Positions 12,153 through 21,330 of a DNA stretch of 64,000 nt are shown in pieces. The stretch spans positions 19,771,872 to 19,835,871 of the forward strand of contig OZ234497.1 of assembly GCA_965153455.1 (NCBI GenBank). The letters run 5' to 3'. The position numbers were made by a program, and so were the translations under genes. Positions within the stretch are counted from its first letter, which is position 1, and every line of letters starts with the position of its first letter. Under the pieces are notes generated by a model. That model did not search any database and was not told where the DNA came from. It saw only the letters and a list, made by a program, of their open reading frames with translations. The DNA is from Sphagnum compactum. Lineage: Eukaryota > Bryophyta > Sphagnopsida > Sphagnales.

Positions 12153-12959
12153 ATGGCAACAGATGGAGAAGAGCGAGTTCTAATCACAGCACAACAGATT
12201 GTGAGATCGTTAGGCACCACAGATACTGCAATGACGGACGATATGTTCCAAATTCTTTCGAACATTGATCACAGATTCTCCAGCATGAATGACAAGCCCA
12301 AGAAGCTAGAGTTTAGTACCTCGCATGAGGTAGGCACAACAGCTACAGATGAGGATCTGCAGTCGAAGCGTTCCCGACCTTCTTCACGGGGCGCGGGCAG
12401 TTCGAAGATGATCGAATCGCGCTTTGATCATGCGGAGGATGTGGTGGTTCGATGGCATCTGGGATACTCAGAGCGAGCCAAGCAGCAGAGGATTTTCGAG
12501 TGCCCGGAAGAGGAGGCTTCCACTTATCTGGAAGCGGTGCACCAGGTACAGAACCTGCTGGATCAGTTGTCCGTGCAAAACAAGGAGGAGGAGCAGCAGC
12601 CTGCAACCCTGGAGAGAGCACAGAACGTGATTCAGCTGGCGATGGAGAGACTAGAGGAGGAGTTCTGCCACTTGCTTGCTCAGAACAGCCGATATGTGGA
12701 CCTGGATTGGTTCTTTGACTCCATGGCAGTGGCTGGATCGTTCAGAAGCTCTTTCGATGACGATCATCATCATACCGTAGATGATGCCGCAGCAGCATCG
12801 GAGATCAGCTCCTCCCGGGAGGAAGATGCCGCCGGAGATGAAGACGAAGACGTTCTCCCGGTGGCAAGACCCAGAGAAATTGTGCCGACGATAGTGGATT
12901 TGATCTCTTCTAGAGAGAGAGAGAGAGAGAGAGAGAGCTTAGTGTCATTGTTTGTTTAG
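12153..12959 (+). pseudogene. EXO70: EXO70 exocyst subunit, N-terminal fragment
   Basis: EXO70 tethers secretory vesicles to the plasma membrane through its C-terminal helical bundles. The start chosen is the ATG at 12153, because ERVLITAQQIVRSLG follows at the usual EXO70 position; an upstream in-frame ATG at 12126 would add only nine unfamiliar residues. Recognisable blocks are MTDDMFQILSNIDHRF, EDVVVRWHLGYSE, LERAQNVIQLAMERLEEEF and LDWFFDSM, followed by an acidic linker and LPVARPREIVPTIVDLISS. At that point (about 12905) homology stops and a (GA)n microsatellite leads to a stop at 12957-12959. A full protein has about 630-680 residues, so only the first 250 or so remain, without the cargo- and lipid-binding domains. 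The frame is otherwise open. Confidence 0.82.
12909..12938. repeat. (GA)n microsatellite at the EXO70 breakpoint
   Basis: A run of GA/AG dinucleotides forms the last coding bases of the truncated EXO70 frame and marks the end of its homology. It may be the junction where captured DNA was joined. Confidence 0.8.
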
Positions 12960-13992
12960 GCGTTTCAAATTCTCGTGTTTTTTCTCTCTGTATATCTATT
13001 TTCTTTCTGTGAGAAGAAAACCTTGACATGCTCAAGAGAGTGGTTGAGGATGAGGGAGGCTGAGGCTGCTGCTCCTCCTCCTAAGCGCCTTCGTCTCTCT
13101 ATCAAGCGTCATCGGTCGAGTCTCCCTCCCCCGATTCCCAAAGATCCCGCTGATATACCGGCAACCTCTGCTATCGACCATTTGAGCGATGGATCATCAA
13201 GGAGGAAGTTCTTGGCTGCGAGCTCGCAGCACGGGCCTTCGACTGCAAGAGGAGAACCAGTAGACAATGCTGGAGACGTGTGTCGTACTGTAGATAAATC
13301 TGTAGCAGCTTCGCCCTTGAGCTCAGATGGATTTGCAACCAAACAGTTTTTTTTGTTGGAATATGTACCCATTCGTCCAAAATAATGCCGGAAAAAAAAC
13401 TGTTTCACCCAGAACTGTCGTCTGGACAGCGAGGACTGACATTCCGGTGGTCCAATATGCTCGGAATCGGTCGTCTTCTCGCTCTCCTGTGTTGCTCTCT
13501 GTGTGTGCGCGCGTCTCTCTTTCTCTCTCTCTCGGTTTGGTGCGTGTGGGCGTTCGCTTTTGTTGTAACTCTCTTTGATGTTGGTCTTCTCTAGAGCTTG
13601 ACATTCTTTTGCTGTGAGGTGCCCTACATCCGTGGCAAGTTTCTTGAAGCGTTTGAGTTGTGATTCTCTTGATTCCGACTTTTGTCTTGCATTTTTTTAG
13701 TGTCTCTATATACGAGGAGAGTCCGAGGGACAAAACCTACTGGACTTCAACGGACACAGGAGTTTATCACTGCACGACTCCCGCATGGTCCATCTCCTAG
13801 TCTCCATTTTGGGCCCCCGCGGCGTAGAATCGGAGTAAACAGTCGGCCACAACAGAAGCGAGGCTTCGGGAGGCAAAATAATAAAAGGCATGGTGCAGAG
13901 GGAGGGACGGTAACCGTAGCGGGACAGTAAGCCGATAAAGGGGACGAGATTCACTTTTGCGCTGTGCGATTGAGGAAACTGGTGGCGCGGGT
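12960..13992 (+). other. Unassigned inner-element cargo
   Basis: A plus-strand open frame at 12975-13385 encodes a Pro-, Ser- and Arg-rich segment (AAAPPPKRLRLSIKRHRSS) with no family I recognise. GC content is higher than in the surrounding genome, consistent with captured genic or promoter DNA. The last part, 13700-13992, looks like the 5' leader of the ANTH fragment. Confidence 0.3.
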
Positions 13993-15065
13993 ATGGCGGG
14001 ATTGTCGACGCAACAGAGCCTGCGGAAGGCGCTCGGTGCGATCAAGGATTCTACAAAGGTCGGCCTCGCCAAGGTCAACAGCTCCTACAAGGCAAGTTTT
14101 TGTGTCTGACCCTAGGAAGTGTGGTCGAGTCCATTGAGGCGAGCTTTTTCTCTGGATTTGTCATTCTTCTTTCGGTATTGTGGCGATTTGAAAGGTTAGT
14201 GAGTTCTACGTCGCGCCATCCCCGCCACATTGTTCCTGGCTATGTCGTCAATGGAGGGATTTCTCGTAGTCAGATGTGAGGGTTGAGGGGGCTATAGCAT
14301 CCTGTACTCCATCTGCGTCCAATGCTGCCTGAATTCGCTGGAGTTTGTTTCAAAGATTGTAGATCATGGCATGCAAGGAGCAGCAGCTCCACAATTCTGG
14401 TTGCTGTACCAAGGAAAGCAGGATATTAATCTTATAACTTGGCATTGAACAGTGGCTTTGTAATTTGATGCACAAGCTTTCCAATTCAATGTCTAGATCC
14501 AGACTAGGGAAGATTCCAGATGTGAAGAGTATAGCTTCCAATTTGCCAACATTATTATGAATGCATTCGTTAGATGCTGCAGTCTTGTCAACTTCTTCAC
14601 AGGAATGGTTTCCAGGACTGTTCGGCTTCTTTGACAGGATCCTTAAAAGGGGTTTAGCAGCTCTGCATGTTTTGAATAGGACTCTAGGACATGACATGCA
14701 TCTGTCAATGTGTGTGTGTGCACATGTGTATGTGTGTGTGTATAACTGATTGGATGATGTTGCGGAGAATGGTAGGACCTTGACGTTGCTGTTGTGAAAG
14801 CAACCAATCATGTGGAATGCCCCCCAAAGGAGAAGCATGTTCGAAGTGAGTGTCCCTTTCTTGTCAAGATCAATCCAGGTGAAAGTGATTTTCAAATGGT
14901 TGCAACTATCCTGTTGGACCAATGTTGTAATCCTGATGCTTTTGTGTTTTTTTGTGAGCTTTAGCAGCCATCTTCTATGCTACATCATCAGTAAGGCCAA
15001 GGGCAGATGTGGTGTATTGCATAAATGCTTTTGCAAGGCGAATTTCAAAAACCCACAATTGGACG
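13993..15065 (+). pseudogene. ANTH/CALM-type clathrin assembly protein, first three exons
   Basis: The family binds PI(4,5)P2 and clathrin in endocytosis. Exon 1 (13993-14091) begins at an ATG and encodes QQSLRKALGAIKDSTKVGLA. Exon 2 (14776-14845) encodes DLDVAVVKATNHVECPPKEK. Exon 3 (14965-15065) encodes [16 protein letters not shown] and [10 protein letters not shown]. Phases match across all three (0, then A+CA). Intron 1 starts with GC (AAG/GCAAGT), a known minor GC-AG donor. Exon 3 ends at a clear donor (ACG/GTAAAG), but the next ANTH exon is not found, so the capture ended inside intron 3. About 90 of some 550-650 residues remain, covering roughly the first third of the ANTH domain including its basic lipid-binding patch. 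No stop is seen within the retained coding part. Confidence 0.82.
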
Positions 15066-16645
15066 GTAAAGTCTGTTCTGAACTCATCCAGACTGGTGTT
15101 CTGATGCAAACTTATGGATAGGCAAACATGATCTAGTATTGCAAAAAATTGCTGCTGTTGGTTGCCAAAGAGTAGAAATCTGTGGCATTGCGGTTTCAAA
15201 GGTTTGGTGCCATTTCAGTCTTTGTAGGGTGGAAACTTGGATACTGGAAACTTGGATATGCCAATATGCTGTGAATCACTACTGGATAAGGCTGCAATGG
15301 AGCAGTGGCTAAGCATACTGCATTGAGTTCACTGGGGTATTGTTGTGAATTGGAGGATCCTGATTTGCATGATAAGCTTAGGTCATGTCTGCAAGAATTA
15401 ACATCTTTTAACTCTTGGTTCATAGTTACAGCATTGGATGCATTTTCAGTCAAAGGCATCATTTGTTACAATACAGAAAGGCTGGGGTAGGCAAAGTCAG
15501 CAATATGCTTTAAGAGCAATGTTCATTCAGGTTTGAATTCCAAACATTGGTGGGCTGCATATCAAAGTATGAGTGTTTTTCTACCTGATACAGGTTGCCG
15601 AGGAAATCTGCTTATTATGTCGATGTTCTTCCTCAGCCTCAGATTCCGGACCCTCAGAAGTTGCTGCTGCTGGTACTGTTCCAAGCTCAGGCAATATTCC
15701 AATCCTTCTTCTCTTCGGCTACTTCGGTACTAAGGCAAGTAGATCTCTCAAAGTCTCAGGATTACGGACTTTTTTCTGTTTTGGTTTCAATAGATGCAGC
15801 ACTGTAGCAGCAGTCAGTGAATGCAAGGAGTGGAATTTGTGAAGCTGGTGAGATATAGATCTAGAGATAGCCGGACGATTGACTAGGGCATGGCAGAAGC
15901 AGAGGGGAAAAAGGAGAAAGACGAAGACTTTTTGGTACAGTGTTCACAACGCCTTCCATCAGAGTCAGAGGCGGCAGAAGTTCCTGCTCATGATGCCGTA
16001 TTGGCTTTGGAAGAAGAAGAAGAAGAGGCAAGAGAGAATTTCAACTTGGTCCTAGAGCAGCAGCCTCTCGATGGAATCCCTTCCACACTGACGACATTTC
16101 ATGATCTCTTGAATGAAATGGAGGCTCAGGAGTTGTTGGAGCATGAACCAAACGCTCCAAGCGACGCTGAGCAACTGGATGATGTGAATAACATTGCAGC
16201 AATGGCTCCTGTCACCATTCCTGAAGATCCTGTTGTGATTCCTGAAGCTATGAGTGAGTTACTCAGTCTTCTTGGTGGCATTTGTGAACATTGAGATATG
16301 TGACTTTGGTCAATAAGAGTTGCTCATGCAGTTTCTCTGTATGCAAAAAACAGCCTCCAGTTGTTCTTGAGTAGAAAAGCATGTTGTAGATGCTCAAAAT
16401 TGTAATTCGGGGTACATTCAGGTTAAATAGGTGCCAATGACTCTACCAATCTGGAAATGGGCTTTTTGGATGAGGTTTTTACATGGTCAGTTTGGGGTAA
16501 GTGCGAACAGTTTGCTGAATGATCTTTCATATGTGGCAGCCATCCTGGTAATTTGTAGAGACATTTCATGGCTTGTGGTTTTAGAGTATATAAACTTTGT
16601 GAAGATGGTGAATGATTACACCTGTGAAGTTTTTATTCTGTTCAG
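15066..16645 (+). other. Unassigned inner-element cargo with a possible acidic exon
   Basis: A plus-strand open frame at 15890-16294 starts with an ATG and encodes an acidic segment (LALEEEEEEARENF; DLLNEMEAQELLEHEP) of no family I recognise. It could be part of another captured gene or the disordered tail of the ANTH gene. An exon-like stretch at 15597-15740 preceded by 'gatacag' is also unassigned. The final few hundred bases are intron upstream of the first retained RPB2 exon. Confidence 0.3.
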
Positions 16646-19030
16646 GGATCTTCAGGGCAATATATATGGGCAACCCTGCCATACATACGCACAGAGATTC
16701 CAATTATAGTGGTATTCCGAGCATTAGGTTTTGTGGCAGACAAGGACATATTGGAGCACATATGTTATGATTTCAATGATACAGCTATGATGGAACTATT
16801 GCGGCCATCTTTGGAGGAGGCCTTTGTAATACAGAATCAGCAGGTATTACATGAGATAGTGAACCATGCATTGTTCTTCAGGTTACATCCAGCTGTTACT
16901 CAGGGTCTGTGTGCTGTGTAAGTCGGAGAGGGTGCAAAAGTGTTCAATTCAGTGTTTTCTTGATTCCTGTTCAGGTCGCACTTGACTACATTGGCAAGCG
17001 AGGGTCTACTGTTGGAGTTACAAGGGAGAAACGTATCAAGTGAGTGCACAGTTTAGGAGTGTTTCACATTTTCATGCACCTGTACTACCTGCAATTACAT
17101 GTAGGGGTTCCCTTTGAGGAGTTGCTTGGAGGAGGTGCTTGTGATGTGTGTGTGTCATGAGCCATACAACTAGAATGCCATTCTGTCTGGTCAGGAATGT
17201 GGTATCACTGTTTGATAGAAACTTGAATATATCAAGGTCCTCTTGTTGGTTAGGGATCTTCAAGGTGAATTTTTGTCTTTACTTGACATCAAGAGGTTTC
17301 TGCTGTGGTTGCAGGTACGCAAAAGAGATTCTGCAAAAGGAGATGCTCCCTCATGTTGGAATTGGGGAGTTTTGTGAGACTAAGAAAGCATATTTCTTTG
17401 GGTATGTGTTCCTTGGCCAAAGCTGAAAGTATCTGTCACAAACTTTTAATCTTGTTAATGAATGTCCAGTCCAACATTTTGGTCTTTCCATTGCTGGTAT
17501 GGTCAGGTACATTATACACCGACTGCTACTATGTGCATTGGGTCGTCGAGCAGAGGATGATCGTGATCACTATGGCAACAAGCGGCTAGATCTTGCTGGC
17601 CCTCTTCTTGGAGGCCTGTTCCGCATGGTGATTTTCATACTCTTATCCCTTCATTGTCTTGTTCATTAAGAATGTGCTGTTTATAAGTAGAAGTTGGTTC
17701 CTTTGATGGCATTATCAGCAGGTTTTTTGTTAGGGATATTCTTGTCAAGATGGAGGAGGCACTTGGATGCTGATGATTGGTCATGGCCATTACTTTGCAG
17801 CTTTTTCGGAAGCTCACAAAAGATGTACGAGGCTACCTACAAAAGGTAAACCTTTTACTGACTTTGTCTCCACGTGGTGTGCCAGGAATGAGAGCCTGGT
17901 AGACTCACCTTGCTTTAGCAGTTCTCTCTCTGTTAACATGCTGAAGTGTTGACTGTAGTGACCAGTAGAATGGGAAGATGACCTGGATTTTTCTTTCTGT
18001 CTGGTAGTTTCAAAAAAATAGTTTTATGGAGAGTCTTATCACATCACTAGATGCTTAAGGTGCTTGTAGCAGGAATAAGGACAGAAAGACCTGCTGCACA
18101 TTGAGTTCCCCATCCTAACATGTCTTTGTGGGTGAATAGTGTGTTGACAATGGTAAGGAGATCAACTTGGCCTATGCAGTGAAGGCCAAGACCATCACCA
18201 GTGGCTTGAAATATTCTCTGGCTACTGGAAACTGGGGCCAAGCAAATACGGCAGGTGTAAGGGCAGGTGTATCACAGGTGAGGTTTTGCTTTTAGATATC
18301 TTGGTTGTTTATCTCTCTGTCACTAGATATGCAGCAGGTATGGATGCATCTTGGTTATTCCAACTTGCAACCACCTTGGTTTACACATTTGGCAGATGAT
18401 CATCACTTGAATCTCTTTTTTCTTGGTCTGATTCTGAGAAATTATGTTGGATGCACTTTGAAAGTTAGCTTGACTTTTTTGCTGAATGTATTGACATTTT
18501 TGTCTTAGTCGAGACTTGTATAGAGCTGTGCCTGGCTGCCTAGGGTGCTTGTGAGAATTGTCACAGATGGGTGAGTCAAGCATGCATGTTAATTTTTTCA
18601 TCACACACTGATTGCTGCCTGGTATAGGTGCTCAATCGCTTGACATATGCCTCAACTCTTTCTCACTTGCGGCGGCTTAACTCTCCTATTGGTCGTGAAG
18701 GTGAGCTCTTAAGAACCAAATAAAGTGTATGGACTGAGTCTCAGGGTATGATCTCATCTCTATTTCCTTGAGTGCAACTCTGTCATATCATTGTTTGCTT
18801 TGGTAATGACTTGTGCAATCCAATCCTTTTGCATGTTGTGGGTCTGTTTAGGGAAGCTGGCAAAGCCTCGACAGTTGCATAACTCTCACTGGGGAATGAT
18901 GTGCCCTGCAGAAACACCTGAGGGCCAGGCCCTGGAGTCTTTAAGAATCTCAGAGTGTTCTGGAATTCGGGAACCCAGACAAGGAAAAAGGGATAGCACT
19001 CAAGCCAGGCCATTGCGGACATTTTCTTCT
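16646..19030 (+). pseudogene. RPB2: RNA polymerase II second-largest subunit, eight internal exons
   Basis: RPB2 forms the lobe, protrusion and wall of Pol II. Exons seen: 16646-16843 ([28 protein letters not shown]), 16975-17039 (YIGKRGSTVGVTREKR), 17315-17401 ([20 protein letters not shown]), 17517-17627 ([20 protein letters not shown]), 17801-17845, 18140-18277 ([20 protein letters not shown]), 18628-18700 ([16 protein letters not shown]) and 18852 to about 18932 ([20 protein letters not shown]). All junctions are GT-AG and phases match, so intron positions were captured intact. After PAETPEGQ the frame shifts relative to the family and homology fades by about 19030. The first several exons and the catalytic and C-terminal half are missing, so no working subunit can be made. 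Compared with the usual GQYIRATL, one Arg is Trp. Confidence 0.9.
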
Positions 19031-19257
19031 TTGGCATCAATTGGTAGTCGAGGCCTGAAAAGCACCTTTCTGTTGCACAATGCTCTTTTGCTATTGCTGA
19101 ACCTTGGAAAATGTTCCCACAATTTTGTAACTTTCCTTTTGGAATATGCAGTTCTTTGCCTTGTGCATGTGTTTCTCAGTGATTGTAGAGTTGTTAATTG
19201 ATCTGTTGTTGACAGGCACTCTTGGCAATTCTAGATAGCACATTGAACAAAGCAGAT
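19031..19257 (+). other. RPB2 cargo edge to CACTA 3' subterminal junction
   Basis: Probably RPB2 intron or decayed exon DNA. The sequence passes through 'gacaggcactcttggc' and then enters the AAACCCTAAACCC tract that begins the shared 3' end of the element family at about 19258. Confidence 0.4.
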
Positions 19258-19838
19258 GAAAACCCTAAACCCTAACCCTAACAGTGGGACCATGTGACAC
19301 ATGGCGATTCAAACTCTCAAAATATTAGTTGCATTTGCAACTACATTGTGCGGTCACTAGGTTGCCACATGGCATGATCCTGATAATTAAACCCTAAACC
19401 CTAACCCTAATCTGTGCCACGTGTACAATGACATAGCATGGTTGATCAAGCCTTAAACCCAACACGTGTCTGCACCCGAACGGCTACAACTTGGACGGTG
19501 TAGATTAATCAACGTAATTCTTAAAATTAAATATTTAATTACAAAATAAAAGTACACGTGTTCGCATACAATTGGGTTAGCTAATTAACATGTAATGTAG
19601 TGTGAACGCAACCCTTGTAGTTGCATGCAGTCGCACTTACAACTGCTAGTATAGAGTATGGGTGGATGAAATTGTATAACCCAACCGTATGTACTTGTAT
19701 TATACGGACTGTCGGATGCAATTGCAATTTTGATGCAACTTGTCTTAGGCAACTAGGCGAATTTCCAGTTACATGTGTCGCATGCAACTGAAAACCAGTT
19801 GCATAAAACGGTTGCAAAATGGCAAATTTCTAGTAATG
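19258..19838. repeat. 3' terminal/subterminal region of inner CACTA element
   Basis: It aligns over about 580 bp with 20587-21186, the outer element's 3' end. It contains two AAACCCTAACCCTAA telomere-like patches, many TTGCAACT/AGTTGCAT motifs in both orientations and the terminal inverted repeat. Confidence 0.88.
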
Positions 19839-19841
19839 GAA

Positions 19842-20586
19842 CAAGGATGTGTCCACCATGGGGTGCCAATCAAGGAGTCATGGTTCCGAGTCCAGTTAGG
19901 TGAAATTGTGGCAGGTAAAGGGAACACGCCATTGTTGGTGCCAAATGAGAATGATGATCCCCCACAATGTGTGTTAAAGGATGTAATAGGTTCAAGCACT
20001 GTATGGGAAGGTCGTTTAATGCAAAAGCATGCTTAAGTTAGGGGCACTATAGGTTGGGAGCTAGTTGATTTTTGAATTCTAAAACCCTAATGAGTAGTTA
20101 TGGCCTTTTTTGGGTGTCAATGATATTTTAGACATTGTCAGGTTTAATAGACCTGATAACGTGACGGATTCCTGGTTGCTGTAATTGGAACAATGGCCAT
20201 TAAACCCCATTGGATGGAATTTCAATGTTATTACAAAGGGTAATTTGTTGGTTAAGTAACTGTAGATTTTTTACATGCAAAATTGCAAATCACAGATCGA
20301 TGTGTGTAATATTTATTGGTTGATTTTTCAACACTAGTGGAATATAATAGAGAACTGATATGTATAATGTACATTAGTTAAAGTAGGTGTAGGTGTGTAA
20401 GGAACCCCAATATGGGCAAGGCAATGGTTAATGCTACTAATATAGTTGCACATGTAACTATAGTGGCAGACCTTAACCTTAAAATTAATAATGACAAAAG
20501 TTGCATGCCATGGGCCAGCAGTTGCATTTGTAACTAAATCTAACAGTTGTTGTGCTGCCATGTGGCACATTATAAACGATATGATG
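19842..20586. other. Outer-element interior right of the nested insertion
   Basis: This continues the outer element after the GAA duplication. A plus-strand open frame of about 65 codons runs through the junction (19842-20036, HHGVPIKESWFRVQLGEIVA). It looks coding-like and could be a remnant of element protein or another captured exon, but I do not recognise it. The rest is AT-rich and featureless. Confidence 0.35.
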
Positions 20587-21186
20587 AAAAACCCTAACCC
20601 TAACCCTAACACCTGTAATGTGGGACCATGTGACACATGGCGATTCAAACTCTCAAAATATTAGTTGCATTTGCAACTACATTATGCGGTCACTAGGTTG
20701 CCACATGGCATGATCCTGATAATTCAACGGGTGTTAAACCCTATAACCCTAACCCTAATCTTCCCCACGTGTACAATGACATAGCATGGTTGATCAAACC
20801 TTAAACCCAACACATGTCCGCATCCCAACGGCTACGACTTGGACGGTCTAGATTAATTAAAGTAATTCTTAAAACTAAATATTTAATTACAAAATAAAAG
20901 TACACGTGTTTGCATACAATTGGGTTAGCTAATTAACATGTAATGCAATGGGAACGCAACCCCTGTAGTTGCATGCAGTCGCACTTACAACTATTAGTAT
21001 AGAATATGGGTGGATGAAATCGTATAACCCAACCGTATATACTTGTCATATACGGACTGTCGGATGCAACTACAATTTTGCTACAACTTGTCTTAGGCAA
21101 CTGGGCGAATTTTCAGTTGCAAGTGTCAGTTGCAATTGAAAACCAGTTGCATAAAACAGTTGCAAAATGGTAAATTTCTAGTAGTG
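20587..21186. repeat. 3' terminal/subterminal region of outer CACTA element
   Basis: It is the near-copy of 19258-19838, ending in the intact terminal AATTTCTAGTAGTG. It contains telomere-like CCCTAAC patches and repeated GTTGCA motifs. Confidence 0.88.
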
Positions 21187-21330
21187 AAACCAGTTACCCT
21201 AGGCTCAAACCATTATCCTAAACAATAAACTTTGCATATAATTTGGTGGGTTTATGAATTTATTAATATTCTTTAAACCCTAAATGCTTAAAAATCAAAA
21301 CCTTAAACCTCAAACCCTAGTATTTCATTT
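21187..21330. repeat. Continuation of telomere-like repeat field
   Basis: Starting at the AAA target duplication, this stretch is a diverged copy of 3344-3440 (shared 'tataatttggtgggt.tatgaatttatta'), followed by AAACCCTAAA-type units. This shows that the CACTA element inserted into a pre-existing duplicated repeat family. Confidence 0.8.

Larger units (their letters stand above)
11315..19838. mobile_element. Inner nested gene-capturing CACTA transposon (8.5 kb)
   Basis: It starts CACTACTAGAAATT at 11315 and ends AATTTCTAGTAATG at 19838, one base off the perfect inverted repeat (TAGTG changed to TAATG). The target duplication is GAA (11312-11314 and 19839-19841), and removing the element plus one GAA rejoins the outer element. 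The first 280 bp and last 580 bp match the outer element's ends closely, so the two belong to one family. The interior carries fragments of EXO70, an ANTH/CALM protein, unassigned DNA and RPB2, all on the plus strand. No transposase is recognisable. The terminal mutation may have disabled further excision (inference). Confidence 0.88.
4392..21186. mobile_element. Outer gene-capturing CACTA transposon (16.8 kb including a nested element)
   Basis: The left end starts CACTACTAGAAATT at 4392 and the right end finishes AATTTCTAGTAGTG at 21186, a perfect 14-bp terminal inverted repeat of CACTA type. It is flanked on both sides by AAA (4389-4391 and 21187-21189), the expected 3-bp target duplication. 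The subterminal regions (4400-4670 and about 20580-21170) are dense in TGCAACTA/GTTGCAT motifs in both orientations, as is usual for transposase-binding subterminal repeats in this superfamily. No transposase is recognisable, so the element looks non-autonomous. Without the nested insertion and one target duplication it would be about 8.27 kb. Cargo: RHM pieces on the minus strand and an APR-like fragment on the plus strand. Confidence 0.88.

Noticed and set aside
11315-19838. Ordinary gene cluster of EXO70, CALM and RPB2
   Set aside because: Each gene is truncated, all lie within one pair of CACTA ends with a target duplication, and missing exons are absent rather than elsewhere in the window.
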